Source: Congeria kusceri
Lineage: Eukaryota; Mollusca; Bivalvia; Myida; Dreissenidae
Assembly: GCA_027627225.1 (NCBI GenBank)
Contig: CM051032.1
Span: 62,374,637 to 62,438,636, forward strand
Direction: 5' to 3'
Length of the DNA stretch: 64,000 nt
Made by a program: the position numbers and the translations under genes. Position 1 is the stretch's first letter; every line of letters starts with the position of its first letter. The notes below the pieces were generated by a model. It did not search any database and had not been told where the DNA came from. It was given only the letters and a program-made list of their open reading frames with translations. Below, piece after piece: positions 1 to 13,500 of the stretch.

Positions 1-210
1 TTTTAATTAGAGAAATAGCAGATTTGTTGATTTACCAACAAATCGAAAGAACCATGTTAAATTTCACATTAACGTGAGAATATTTGGCAATGTAGGCTTG
101 CATTTTAGCATGCTCGCACTGTTGGTAGATTGAATTGTATCAAATGTACAATAGCATAGCAAAATAGCATTTTCAAGACATACAAACAACTGTTAGATTT
201 TAAGGGAGAG
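1..210. other. AT-rich non-coding flank
   Basis: No gene or recognisable repeat is seen in this leading stretch. Confidence 0.5.
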
Positions 211-808
211 TACCGTATTTATGCTATGTTTTCGGGCACTTATTTTTTTTCACTGTCCGAATATTAAGAGTCACAAAAATAATTATTCAAAATCTGTCCG
301 AAAACATAGTATCTGCAATATTTTCATAAAGCTCGCAATTAAACTACGGACTAATTACTTGTCTCCGATGATGGTTCTCGTTTATTCCTGGAAGCGTTTA
401 CTTTTGACACGTTTTTTTTATATAGAAGCCTTTATATATCTTGTAAATTTATGACACGTTATTCTGTATTGAAGCCATTATACAACTTGTTAATTTATGA
501 CACGTTGTATATTGAAGCCTTTATACAACTTGCTAATTGGCATGCATGGTTCAGCAAACACTTTGCAAGGTAAACTTGACAGACAATTGGGAATTAGAAG
601 CCTGTGAAAACAATTGTCGCTACCTGGGAAACATTAAATGATAATGGATGTTATATGCAAATTAGTATCTGTCCGAAAACAAAGCTCTCAATTTAATTCC
701 TTGTCTGAAAGTGTCCCTAAACATAGAGACACAAAAATTAATTATTTTGGCCAATTTGGAGGGTGTCCGAAAACATAGAGTGTCCGAAAACATAGAACTA
801 ATACGGTA
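211..808. mobile_element. MITE-like element with about 30-bp terminal inverted repeats
   Basis: The left end (TACCGTATTTATGCTATG, then TTTTCGGGCAC) is an imperfect inverted copy of the right end at about 778-808, which finishes in AATACGGTA. The motif GTCCGAAAACATAG recurs near 294, 671, 768 and 780, mostly subterminally. Nothing inside codes convincingly. A non-autonomous DNA transposon is the simplest reading; no target duplication was established and the superfamily is unknown. Confidence 0.6.
404..536. repeat. Three tandem units of about 50-57 bp inside the MITE
   Basis: Units share the order TTTATGACACGTT, a short spacer, then GAAGCC(A/T)TTATA and CTTGTTAA. Three imperfect copies follow each other. 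This is internal structure of the MITE, not coding sequence. Confidence 0.6.
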
Positions 809-1467
809 ATCTTGATTATGTTTGGTCAATGTTGTGTTGTCTTCTTTTACAGTACTTCTGTTGCATCAAATACCACTCGGCGGCTTCGCCTTCATATCTA
901 TCTATATACGGTAGGGGACGGTATATGTACTTAATACTTGGTTCAGTATATTTAACAATGCATGTACATATTATTATACCATATAGTGTGGTTTTATCAC
1001 GACTTGCGCATGTTTTTCTTAGCACAATTATAGTAAACGTACCATTATAACCCTACTGAAAATATTATCAACAATTTTTGTATATTACAAAAATATATTA
1101 GTACATGTATTTAAATACAGCATAATTTAGCGATCTTGTGTTCAACTAATATTTTAATGGACTTTAGTTTCCAAAGCTTTAGTTTTTGTTTTAATGCCTT
1201 ATTATGGATGGTTTAAAGATGGGAGCATGAGATGTATGCAATCGGTACAGTAATTTGCGTCATTTCTAATTCTGTTAACTGCATGGATGGTTTCAATACA
1301 AAACGAACAACTAACTTCTGAAGTTTACATTTTATTTTACAGATACAAATGTAACAGTGTATTGTATTTCTTATAAATACACTTCAAAACAGTATTAATA
1401 TAGGTTTATAGTTGAAATAACATTTTGAGAAAACAACATTATATAAAATAAATTATTGAAAACCAAA
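809..1467. other. Non-coding, 3' flank of the glycine-rich gene
   Basis: Only short chance reading frames are present. A minus-strand AATAAA (plus-strand TTTATT at 1331-1336) lies about 130 bases past the last open stretch of the neighbouring minus-strand gene and could serve as its polyadenylation signal. Confidence 0.4.
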
Positions 1468-1551
1468 TCAAGGCCCACCACCACCATGCGGACCGGATCC
1501 TCCGAAACCAAATCCACCAGGGGCTCCGCAGTGTGTTTCCATGTCATGCAT
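1468..1551 (-). pseudogene. In-frame glycine-rich tail after the stop codon
   Basis: Directly after the TAA the same frame reads on for 27 codons, including GAPGGFGFGGSGPHGGGGP, and then meets TGA at 1468-1470. The composition matches the gene body, so this is either a lost C-terminus after a recent stop mutation, an allele-specific truncation, or a read-through tail. The sequence alone cannot decide. Confidence 0.5.
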
Positions 1552-2478
1552 TTAAGGGCCCGTACCAGGGGCTCTCTCGTGCAAGCCAGGAATTTTAGGG
1601 CTCCCTCTAACGGGTCCCATGATTCCGTGGCCAATCCCGGACTCTACAAACCCCGGCATACCGAAGTGTCCTCCCATTCCTCCACTTCGAAGCATTGACC
1701 TAAATCCCCCGTCCCCAGATGCCCCGCCGATCCCGCCTCCATGTCTTAACCCAGGACCACCAAGTGGACTAATTCCACCATAGGGACCATAACCTCCTGT
1801 GCCCCCGTAACTCGCTCCGTGCATGGTCCCATATCCGCCGTAACCCGGCATACCCCCACTTCCACCCATTCCTCCAAAGGGACTGTGTCCGCTCATGCTT
1901 CCAGTGCTGCCACCGTACATTGAACTATAACCACCATAACCACCCATGCCACCACCTCCACCACCGCCGCCCATTCCTAGACCAAAACCACTGTGTGGCC
2001 CCATTCCTCCATACGGACCATGTCCTCCCATGCTTCCAGTGCCGCCACCGTACGTTGCACCACCGTAACCACCATTTCTTCCACCGCCGCCGCCCATTCC
2101 TAGACCAGAAGCACTATGTGGTCCCATTCCACCAAAAGGAGCGTGTCCTCCCATGCTTTCAATGCCGCCACCGTAATCAACCATGCCACCACCACCGCTG
2201 ACCGTTCCAAGACCAGAAGCACTATGTCCGCCTATTTCTCCAAAAGGACTGGTTAAACCCATGCCTCCAAAATCCCCGCCGTATCCGCCATAGCCCGGCA
2301 TTTCTCCACCTCCACCGCCAATTCCTGGACCAGAACTACCGTACGGACCTCCTCCTCCGAAAGGACCGTGACCGCCTGCACCTCCATGACCACCGCCAAA
2401 TCCTGTGTCTCCACCAACTCCTCCCCCTAAATCGGAACCCGAAGGTCCGCCCATTCCTCCAAAACTACTTGCAGTCAT
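1552..2478 (-). CDS. Glycine-rich tandem-repeat protein (exon), possibly a secreted or matrix protein
   Basis: Open frame of 308 residues made almost entirely of GGX, GGGG and GYGG stretches. A longer unit recurs about every 45 residues, with variants of GGHGPYGGMGPHS followed by GLGMGGGG and YGG. Such composition is known from structural proteins such as mollusc shell-matrix and silk-like proteins, but no specific family can be named. The frame is open upstream of the ATG to about 2557 and includes a Cys-Cys pair, so a signal-peptide exon probably lies further upstream, with a possible acceptor (TTGTAG) near 2560; that exon was not found. A TAA at 1552-1554 closes the frame, yet the same frame stays glycine-rich beyond it to 1468. 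Repeat-driven slippage is likely in such a gene. Confidence 0.7.
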   Translation of the reverse strand: MTASSFGGMGGPSGSDLGGGVGGDTGFGGGHGGAGGHGPFGGGGPYGSSGPGIGGGGGEMPGYGGYGGDFGGMGLTSPFGEIGGHSASGLGTVSGGGGMVDYGGGIESMGGHAPFGGMGPHSASGLGMGGGGGRNGGYGGATYGGGTGSMGGHGPYGGMGPHSGFGLGMGGGGGGGGMGGYGGYSSMYGGSTGSMSGHSPFGGMGGSGGMPGYGGYGTMHGASYGGTGGYGPYGGISPLGGPGLRHGGGIGGASGDGGFRSMLRSGGMGGHFGMPGFVESGIGHGIMGPVRGSPKIPGLHERAPGTGP

Positions 2479-2559
2479 AGATCCGAGGCCCGCTGTGGAC
2501 GAACCTCCTCTGTCAAAAGATCTAGACCCTCTGCCATCGCTTGGAATGTAGTCACTACA

Positions 2560-5252
2560 ACAATGTTTGATATAGAGGGTATTTGTTGGTTTATGTGAAA
2601 GTTTGTATTTGATTTCACGATTGGTCGTTTAAAACATATTTTCATGAGTATCAGTCGTATATGACCACAAATGAAATAACATACGATCTTACACTGACAC
2701 ACATTTTCATTTTATTTCATGTTTTTGGTCAATAAATAAATAAAATTGCTCGAGATTCGGTTAAACGTCACAAGTTCGTGTATTCGGACTTCATAAATAA
2801 ATGATAATGAATGATCCAAAATTGTCATTCATTAATATGGTTGGACAATAGTTTTTTTAAGTTTATAATGTGTTTTCTGTTGGTTACATGTATGTAAATA
2901 CTGTATATGTATATAAAATTGCTAAGATGGTAAACCACTACTGATATGTTTTTTTTTAAATAGAACAAAAAGTCCCTTTTAATGATATTTTCACCATAGT
3001 GAACGCATTTTTTTCACAGTTCAAACAGTGAAACTTTTAAATTTTATTTAACCAATATAATTCTATATTTCACTGAAAAGCATTTCATAAAATAAATTAT
3101 ATATAGACAACAAGGTGTACTAGAAATTCTAAGACTACTATTGTAACAAAGTGTTGTATAAAAGACACAGACTAACGTGCATATATATGACTGCGGACTG
3201 AACCTTAAATAGCACATTCGAAATGTGACGAACACAACATATAAAATATTAATAATTTTATTTTGAAAAACTGGCATTATCGTTAAGCTTAACACACGTA
3301 ACTATTATTCGTAGCAGTTTCACTAATTGCTCAATATTCCTGCAATTATACCTCTTCGCAACATATACACATGTATTTTTCTATTTTTATTTGCATATGT
3401 TGGCGCTGTTCTATATGTTCATAGTTCTATACCAATATGAGTAACACAGCTTAAATACTGTACATACATGGCTCCAACCCTACTGCTGCCCCTGCCTTGC
3501 CCTACCGCATGCCTAACGAGGCTTTCGCAAAGGACAAGGGCAAATAGCATTACCATTTGCAATTCAGACCAGCATAATACAATACATTAATTAACGTTTG
3601 TTTTCAATATACGTGTACGTGTAGAAAAAAAACGCAAACTATATTACGTCGTAATAGTCTGAAGTAAAAACTAAATGCAAACATATTGAATTCTGAATGG
3701 CGCTAAATTCACAGGCACACGCTTTAAAACGTACAAACATTATTTCACTCCTTCAGGTAGTCATTAAATGTAGTACGGATTTCAACATATATTTCGGATA
3801 TTTGAATAATATATTTATATAATATACAATGTATTTTATAGCTAGGTAAATATTCTTATATTTACTATAACTTAAGGGTTTTTAACCGTTTAATAGGTGA
3901 CCAAATATGAGACTTTTCACTTTTCATGTCAAAACTACAAGGCCGTTTTTGTCAATTCCAGAAAATACCATGGTTAATATAAATCAACGATAACATATCA
4001 ATTTCGCGAATACGTGTAGCAATCTTAGTAAAAACGACTTAACATGCGATATAATATACCCTCTTTTAACTACTTCGGAACAATAGCAAATTTTCAGTTA
4101 TCGAAAAGAGATGACATTCATTAAACGAAATACCTTATTTTTCTAATAGATTGCACGGCCGATGGAGTGAATCACCTTTCCTTACTGAAATCTTTTCGAC
4201 AAGTAGTGAAGTCAGTTCTTCTTAGAAAAAATACAACTGACATAACATCATGTTATGTTAATTTAAATGAGTGATCGAATGACATTTTGAGGCCTACTGT
4301 ATAAGAGTAATTCGTCAACATAAAGATGAATTTTTTTTTATAAATGCTAATTGTCGATAAATCAAGCTGATTCAGAGGCATGCATATACCAGTTTAAGGC
4401 GGTTTAAGGGAACCGTCTGTTCATATATACGCTGCTGACATCAAATAATATGCTGTAATAAATATGTGATTAGAAGTGTTTTATACCACATTTACCAATC
4501 ACATCGCAACTTTCTACAATGCCGATCCCAATGGGCAGTTCCTAGACGTCACATGATGTCTGACATGCTTGACATCTTTGTCGTTTCCAAATTTAGCGCT
4601 ATCGCAATGTCACGTGATGCGATCCGAATGTGCAAGCTTACCGTGGCGCAGAGGTCCATGTTTCGAGCAAAAGTTTTACTATGGGTTTGCACGATTAAAT
4701 ATGTGGTTAATTAAGTTCAGTGTTCGGTTCAATGTATTAATTTCTTAAACATATGGTGCACTCGCTTTAAGATATGTGACAATTGTTCAACATTTAAATG
4801 ATGACAGCACATTCATGACACAAACCACAGGTATTTGCTTTAAATAGTGATCCGTCAAAAATCGTGTTTTGCTGTTGTTGTCAATGCACGAGTATCAATC
4901 GTGCAATCTAAGAAAAGAATTGTGTGTATCTATTGCTTGCAATCCAGACAACTGATTTATCTACTTTTTTGCTTGGTCTTATTTTTATAAAACAATAAAA
5001 ATAATGATTGGTTTACATTTACTGAAATCATACACAGTTATTCAATAGTATATTCATAAACTGGCATACTGGTATTTTGATGATTTCCAATTTTTGTCAC
5101 TAATTCCGAAATTCCACAGTTGAGTTATTTTATGTTTTGCAGAAAAGACGTTTTGCGCTAATATGAAACTTTGTGAACAGGTACATTGTTGTTGTATTTG
5201 TCGGGATTTTTGTTCTATGCAATAACAATACGACAATGTGTTACTTATAAAG
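2560..5252. other. Long non-coding AT-rich stretch
   Basis: About 2.7 kb with only short, compositionally random frames. A missing first exon of the glycine-rich gene may lie here, but no convincing signal-peptide exon was recognised. Confidence 0.4.
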
Positions 5253-5700
5253 AAAACTAGCACTTCTTTTGGACACCATATTGGTTTCCATGGTAACCTG
5301 CAGTATGGTCAATCTAAGTGCTGTAGAATTTCTACCATGAATGCTGCAAAACTTCAAATGACTTTTTAGAATTGAACTTGATGCTGCATTGTCGAAATAT
5401 GCATTTGATGCACGCTTATTCATATGTCTTCATTCATAAAATAATAAACGATTTGAGGTAATTAACCATTTTGTAAAGCATTTTCAGACTTGACCTTGAA
5501 ATGACCTTGGCATTGAACTTTAGTGACCTTGATCATAACCTTGTTTGAAAGCACTCTAAGTGTACATATACTTTAATCAACACTTAACAATCGGATTATT
5601 GGCACTTAATATTTATGACAGTAACACAAGGTGTTACTTCAAAAACTAGCTTTTCGTTTGGACGCCATCTTGGTTTCCATGGTAACCTGCAGTGTGCCAA
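5253..5700. repeat. Two direct repeats carrying a palindromic X-box-like motif
   Basis: A segment of about 60 bp (AAAACTAGC, then TTGG(A/T)GCCAT-like sequence, then GGTTTCCATGGTAACC and CTGCAGT) occurs near 5253-5310 and again near 5641-5700. The core palindrome is at 5283-5298 and 5672-5687 and fits the RFX X-box consensus RGYYNYYATRGNAAC. It is probably part of a dispersed repeat; regulatory use is only a possibility. Confidence 0.55.
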
Positions 5701-6214
5701 CTGTTCACCCTCGCTAAAATTAAATTTTGGCACTCCCCTACATAAATATGCAAAAAACAACTAGAGCAAGAACATAAAATGCACACAAATCCCTTCAGGG
5801 ACTGTAGTACCAACGATATTTCGAAGTTAAACATATCTGGAAACAACTTGATTTTGACAAAACACTTCATCAGCTAAATAGTCGATTTGAAATTAGCCAG
5901 ATAAAAGAAACACTTGATATATTGACTTAACATCTTAGGAGAATGAGCGAAAAAGGATGACGGATAACAGAGATGAAATAGATTAATGACTGTTTTTCCT
6001 ACAATTCAAACAGCATCACCATTTTCACAATTTAAGAGGCTTACATGCATTTAATTTAAAATATTTAATTTAAATAATCTTTCCTGAGTAAGTCAACATG
6101 ATGCATGAACACATAAAACGTTATAAACGTTATTTCTAAAAAAAAGAGAAGATTCTGTGTTTGATAAACACACATGCCCCGGTTGGTGCTGGATAGCCCA
6201 TTTCTTAGTTCAAA

Positions 6215-6610
6215 TTAAGTCAAGGTCAAGGTCAAAGAGAGGTTGGGTGATATGGGTGGATTGGGGATAGTCATAAGCAACAACTGTGTAAGTATCCAAG
6301 TGTTGTAGCAAGCGGTGTTGGTGCTAGACGAAACGGGAAAATCTAGTTAACCAAGAAACAACCCATTTGAATTACCCTAAGTGCAAATTAGGTCAAGGTC
6401 AAGGTCGAAGTGACGTTGGGTGATATGGGTGGATAGGGAATGGTCATAAGCAACAACTGTGTAAGTATCCACGTGTTGAAGTAAGCGGTGTTGGTGCTAG
6501 ACGAAACGGTAAAATATACTTAACCTTGTCACGGACGGAAGGACGTACGGACGGACGGAAAGACGGACGGACAGGACAATCACTATATGAATCCCGCATC
6601 AAGATGCTAG
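6215..6610. repeat. Tandem duplication of about 172 bp with a GGACGGAC tail
   Basis: Two copies starting near 6219 and 6391 share GGTCAAGGTC, GGTTGGGTGATATGGGTGGAT, CATAAGCAACAACTGTGTAA and GGTGTTGGTGCTAGACGAAA. A GGAC-rich simple repeat (about 6537-6575) and an ATCCCGCATCAAGATGC tail follow. This has the look of a dispersed non-autonomous element tail. Confidence 0.65.
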
Positions 6611-7510
6611 GGGCATAAAAATACGAAAACTATCGTGGCACAGAAAGTTGTTATTATGTTGCCCTGGTTAGGCCTGCCATTGAATAATTGAAATACAATC
6701 TACTATCATTGTTATTCGAATCGTTTATTCCATTGTATTACGGTATAACTGAGTTGCAATGTTATAAGGTGATATTTGTATTTACATTAGCTTTTGCTTT
6801 TGTTCTGATAACTTCTGGGTCAAGTGTAAGGTTCGTTGCGCCTTAAAACCGGATCAAATCCCCACTGTGGTTCTGTAATGTTGTACACTGAACTTTAATA
6901 ACAAATTAATTAAAATATTTAACATACGCACACATAACTACCTTATGCACGAAACACGTAATAATTCAACGTACATCATGTTATCATTAAAAACGTTTCC
7001 GTCGGTCGACCGTCTCCAACATAAATCCAAGACATGTATCTTACGTCAGCCAAAAATAAAATCTCCGACTTATCTAATGCCACACAACGACTGGCTGATT
7101 TGTTAACAGCATTGAACGCTAATTCATTAATGCTAGCGACATGTATTGCGCTTGCGTTGTTCAGCAATATTTTAAACATATAACTTTATTCAACTTAAGC
7201 ATTACAAACTCATCGTCTATTAACATACGTTTTAGACAACATACATGATACGTGAAATGAACAATTGTAACATTTAAATATTATAAATATGTATCTATAG
7301 TTCCCAATCAAATCATGAGACATAAATAATGAGATAGGTGTACACAAAAGTGAGTGTGTTTCAGGTAAACAATATAGTTCGGTAACATTTAGTATGTGGT
7401 TTATATCATGCTCAGTACAAAAAGCTTGCCGGGAATGTGGATAACTTAAATACTAGTATATTATGTAGATCATGTGTGCATATGATGTTTGAGTCCTATG
7501 TATGTTTCTA
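6611..7510. other. Non-coding stretch
   Basis: No gene, RNA or repeat recognised between the 172-bp duplication and the SINE head. Confidence 0.4.
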
Positions 7511-7511
7511 T

Positions 7512-7589
7512 CACTGTGGCAGTGGTTGGAACATTCGCTCCTGACCAATGCCTTCGGGGTCCAATTCCAGGTCCTGACGCATGTGAGCA
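7512..7589 (+). mobile_element. tRNA-derived head of a SINE, left edge of the satellite
   Basis: The stretch GGCAGTGGTTGG, then CATTCGCTCCTGACC, then a B-box-like GGGTCCAATTCC and GACGCATGTGAGC aligns along its length with the head of the complete SINE on the minus strand at 28943-29090 (GCAGTGGTTGG, TCGCTTCTCACC, GGGTTCGCTTCCC, GCGCATGTGAG). The 20-bp satellite starts immediately downstream, where the SINE body would continue. Confidence 0.7.
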
Positions 7590-10500
7590 GTGACCACCAT
7601 AGTTAGTTAGTGATCGCCATAGGTCCATAGGTAGTTAGTGATCAGCATAGGTAGTTAGTGATCACCATATTGTAGTTAGTGATCAACATAGGTAGTTAGT
7701 GATAACCATAGGTAGTTAGTAATCACCATAGGTAGTTAGTGATCACCAGAGGTAGTTAGTAATCACCAGAGGTAATTAGTGATCACCGTAGGTAGTTAGT
7801 GATCACCATAGGTAGTTAGTGATCACCGTAGGTAGTTAGTGATAACCAAAGGTAGTTAGTGATCACCATAGGTAGTTAGTGATAACCAGAGGTAGTCAGT
7901 AAAATCACCATAGGTAGTTAGTGATCACCATAGATAGTTAGCGATCACCAGAGGTGATCACCATAGGTAGTTAGTGATAACCAAAGGTAGTTAGTGATCA
8001 CCATAGGTAGTTAGTGATCACCATAGATAGTTAGTGATAACCAGAGGTAGTTAGTGATCACCATAGATAGTTAGCGATCACCAGAGGTGATCACCATAGG
8101 TAGTTAATAATCACCATAGGTAGTTAGTAATCACCATAGGTAGTGAGCACCATTGATAGTAAGTGATCAACATAGGTAGTTAGTGATCACCAGAGGTAGT
8201 TAGTAATCACCATAGGTAGTTAGTGATCACCAGAGGTAGTTAGTGATCACCATAGGTAGTTAGTGATCAACATAGGTAGTTAGTGATCAACATAGGTAGT
8301 TAGTAATCACCATAGGTAGTTAGTGATCAACATAGGTAGTTAGTAATCACCATAGGTAGTTAGTGATCACCATAGGTAGTTAGTGATCACCATAGGTAGT
8401 TAGTGATCACCATAGGTAGTTAGTGATCACCATAGATAGTTAGTGATCACCATAGATAGTTAGTGATCACCATAGGTAGTTAGTGATCACCATAGATAGT
8501 TAGTGATCACCATAGGTAGTTAGTGATCACCATATGTAGTTAGTGATCACCATAGGTAGTAAGTGATCACCATAGATAGTTAGTGATCACCATTGGTAGT
8601 TAGTGATCACCATAGGTAGTTAGTGATCACCATAGGTAGTTAGTGATCACCCTAGGTAGTTAGTGATCACCATAGGTAGTTAGTAATCACCATAGGTAGT
8701 TAGTAATCACCATAGGTAGTTAGTGATCACCCTTGGTAGTTAGTGATCACCATAGATAGTTAGTGATCACCATAGGTAGTTAGTGCTCACCATAGGTAGT
8801 TAGTGATCACCGTAGGTAGTGCGTGATCACCATAGGTAGTTAGTGATCACCATAGGTAGTTAGTGATCACCATAGATAGTTAGTAATCACCATAGGTAGT
8901 TAGTAATCACCATAGGCAGTTAGTGATCACCAGAGGTAGTTATAGTAATCACCAGAGGTAGTTAGTGATCACCATAGGTAGTTAGTGATCACCATAGGTA
9001 GTTAGTGATCACCATAGGTAGTTCGTGATAACCAAAGGTAGTTAGTAATCACCATAGGTAGTTAGTAATCACCATAGGTAGTTAGTGATCACCATAGATA
9101 GTTAGTGATCACCCTAGGTAGTTAGTGATCAGCAGAGGTGATCATCATAGGTAGTTAGTAATCACCATACGTAGTTAGTAATCACAATTGGTAGTTAGTA
9201 ATCACCATAGGTAGTTAGTAATCACCATAGGTAGTTAGTAATCACCATAGGTAGTTAGTAATCACCATAGGTAGTTAGTAATCACCATAGGTAGTTAGTG
9301 ATCACCATACGTAGTTAGTAATCACAATTGGTAGTTAGTAATCACCATAGGTAGTTAGTAATCACCATAGGTAGCTAGTAATCACCATAGGTAGTTAGTA
9401 ATCACCATAGGTAGTTAATGATCACCAGAGGTGATCACCATAGGTAGTTAGAAATCACCATAGTTAGTTAGTGATCACCAGAGGTAGTTAGTGATCACCA
9501 TAGGTAGTTAGTGATCACCATAGGTAGTTAGTGATCCCCATAGGTAGTTAGTGCTCACCTTAGTTAGTAAGTGATCACCATAGGTAGTTAGTGATCACCA
9601 TAGGTAGTTAGTGATCACCATAGGTAGTTAGTAATCACCATAGGTAGTTAGTGATCACCATAGATAGTTAGTGATCACCATAGTTAGTTAGAGATCACCA
9701 TAGTTAGTTAGTGATCACCATAGGTAGTTAGTAATCACCATAGGTAGTTAGTAATCACCATAGGTAGTTAGTAATCACCATAGGTAGTTAGTGATCACCA
9801 TAGGTAGTTAGAGATCACCATAGGTAGTTAGAGATCACCATAGGTAGTTAGAGATCACCATAGGTAGTTAGTAATCACCATAGGTAGTTAGTAATCACCA
9901 TAGGTAGTTAGAGATCACCATAGGTAGTTAGTAATCACCATAGGTAGCTAGTAATCACCATAGGTAGTTAGTAATCACCATAGGTAGTTAGAGATCACCA
10001 TAGGTAGTTAGTAATCACCATAGGTAGTTAGTAATCACCATAGGTAGTTAGTAATCACCATACGTAGTTAGTAATCACCATAGGTAGTTAGTGATCACCA
10101 TAGATAGTTAGAGATCACCATAGTTAGTTAGTGATCACCATAGGTAGTTAGTAATCACCATAGGCAGATAGTGATCACCATAGATAGCTAGTAATCACCA
10201 TAGGTAGTTAGTGATCACCATAGGTAGTTAGTGATCACCATAGGTAGTTAGTGATCACCATAGGTAGTTAGTAATCACCATAGGTAGTTAGTGATCACCA
10301 TAGATAGTTAGTGATCACCATAGGTAGTTAGTGATCACCATAGATAGTTAGTGATCACCATAGATAGTTAGTGATCACCATAGATAGTTAGTGATCACCA
10401 TAGGTAGTTAGTGATCACCATAGGTAGTTAGTGATCACCATAGATAGTTAGTGATCACCATAGATAGTTAGTGATCACCATAGGTAGTTAGTGATCACCA

Positions 10501-13500
10501 TAGGTAGTTAGTGATCACCATAGATAGTTAGTGATCACCATAGATAGTTAGTAATCACCATAGGTAATTAGTGATCACCATAGGTAGTTAGTGATCACCA
10601 TAGGTAGTTAGTAATCACCATAGGTAGTTAGTAATCACCATAGGTAGTTAGTGAACACCAGAGGTAGTTAGTAATCACTAGAGGTAGTTAGTGATCACCA
10701 TAGGTAGTTAGTGATCCCCATAGGTAGTGAGTGCTCACCTTAGTTAGTAAGTGATCACCATAGGTAGTTAGTGATCACCATAGGTAGTTATTGATCACCA
10801 TAGATAGTTAGTAATCACCATAGGTAGTTAATGATCACCATAGATAGTTGGTAATCACCATAGATAGTTAGTGATCACCATAGTTAGTTAGTAATCACCA
10901 TAGGTAGTTAGTGATCACCATAGGTAGTAAGTGATCACCATAGATAGTTAGTGATCACCATAGGTAGTTAGTGATCACCATAGGTAGTTAGTGATCACCA
11001 TAGATAGTTAGTAATCACCATAGGTAGTTAGTGATCACCATAGATAGTTAGTAATCACCATAGGTAGTTAGTGATCACCAGAGGTAGTTATAGTAATCAC
11101 CAGAGGTAGTTAGTGATCACCATAGGTAGTTAGTGATCACCATAGGTAGTTAGTGATCACCATAGGTAGTTCGTGATAACCAAAGGTAGTTAGTAATCAC
11201 CATAGGTAGTTAGTAATCACCATAGGTAGTTAGTGATCACCATAGATAGTTAGTGATCACCCTAGGTAGTTAGTGATCAGCAGAGGTGATCATCATAGGT
11301 AGTTAGTAATCACCATACGTAGTTAGTAATCACAATTGGTAGTTAGTAATCACCATAGGTAGTTAGTAATCACCATAGGTAGTTAGTAATCACCATAGGT
11401 AGTTAGTAATCACCATAGGTAGTTAGTAATCACCATAGGTAGTTAGTGATCACCATACGTAGTTAGTAATCACAATTGGTAGTTAGTAATCACCATAGGT
11501 AGTTAGTAATCACCATAGGTAGCTAGTAATCACCATAGGTAGTTAGTAATCACCATAGGTAGTTAATGATCACCAGAGGTGATCACCATAGGTAGTTAGA
11601 AATCACCATAGTTAGTTAGTGATCACCAGAGGTAGTTAGTGATCACCATAGGTAGTTAGTGATCACCATAGGTAGTTAGTGATCCCCATAGGTAGTTAGT
11701 GCTCACCTTAGTTAGTAAGTGATCACCATAGGTAGTTAGTGATCACCATAGGTAGTTAGTGATCACCATAGGTAGTTAGTAATCACCATAGGTAGTTAGT
11801 GATCACCATAGATAGTTAGTGATCACCATAGTTAGTTAGAGATCACCATAGTTAGTTAGTGATCACCATAGGTAGTTAGTAATCACCATAGGTAGTTAGT
11901 AATCACCATAGGTAGTTAGTAATCACCATAGGTAGTTAGTGATCACCATAGGTAGTTAGAGATCACCATAGGTAGTTAGAGATCACCATAGGTAGTTAGA
12001 GATCACCATAGGTAGTTAGTAATCACCATAGGTAGTTAGTAATCACCATAGGTAGTTAGAGATCACCATAGGTAGTTAGTAATCACCATAGGTAGCTAGT
12101 AATCACCATAGGTAGTTAGTAATCACCATAGGTAGTTAGAGATCACCATAGGTAGTTAGTAATCACCATAGGTAGTTAGTAATCACCATAGGTAGTTAGT
12201 AATCACCATACGTAGTTAGTAATCACCATAGGTAGTTAGTGATCACCATAGATAGTTAGAGATCACCATAGTTAGTTAGTGATCACCATAGGTAGTTAGT
12301 AATCACCATAGGCAGATAGTGATCACCATAGATAGCTAGTAATCACCATAGGTAGTTAGTGATCACCATAGGTAGTTAGTGATCACCATAGGTAGTTAGT
12401 GATCACCATAGGTAGTTAGTAATCACCATAGGTAGTTAGTGATCACCATAGATAGTTAGTGATCACCATAGGTAGTTAGTGATCACCATAGATAGTTAGT
12501 GATCACCATAGATAGTTAGTGATCACCATAGATAGTTAGTGATCACCATAGGTAGTTAGTGATCACCATAGGTAGTTAGTGATCACCATAGATAGTTAGT
12601 GATCACCATAGATAGTTAGTGATCACCATAGGTAGTTAGTGATCACCATAGGTAGTTAGTGATCACCATAGATAGTTAGTGATCACCATAGATAGTTAGT
12701 AATCACCATAGGTAATTAGTGATCACCATAGGTAGTTAGTGATCACCATAGGTAGTTAGTAATCACCATAGGTAGTTAGTAATCACCATAGGTAGTTAGT
12801 GAACACCAGAGGTAGTTAGTAATCACTAGAGGTAGTTAGTGATCACCATAGGTAGTTAGTGATCCCCATAGGTAGTGAGTGCTCACCTTAGTTAGTAAGT
12901 GATCACCATAGGTAGTTAGTGATCACCATAGGTAGTTATTGATCACCATAGATAGTTAGTAATCACCATAGGTAGTTAATGATCACCATAGATAGTTGGT
13001 AATCACCATAGATAGTTAGTGATCACCATAGTTAGTTAGTAATCACCATAGGTAGTTAGTGATCACCATAGGTAGTTAGTGATCACCATAGATAGTTAGT
13101 AATCACCATAGGTAGTTAGTGATCACCATAGATAGTTAGTAATCACCATAGGTAGTTAGTGATCACCATAGGTAGTTAGTGATCACCATAGGTAGTTAGT
13201 GATCACCATAGGTAGTTAGTGATCACCATAGATAGTTAGTAATCACCATAGATAGTTAGTGATCACCATAGGTAGTTAGTGATCACCATAGATAGTTAGT
13301 GATCACCATAGGTAGTTAGTGATCACCATAGGTAGTAAGTGATCGCCATAGGTAGTAAGTGATCACCATAGATAGTTAGTGATCACCATTGGTAGTTAGT
13401 GATCACCATAGGTAGTTAGTGATCACCATAGGTAGTTAGTGATCACCATAGGTAGTTAGTGATCACCATAGGTAGTTAGTGATCACCATAGGTAGTTAGT

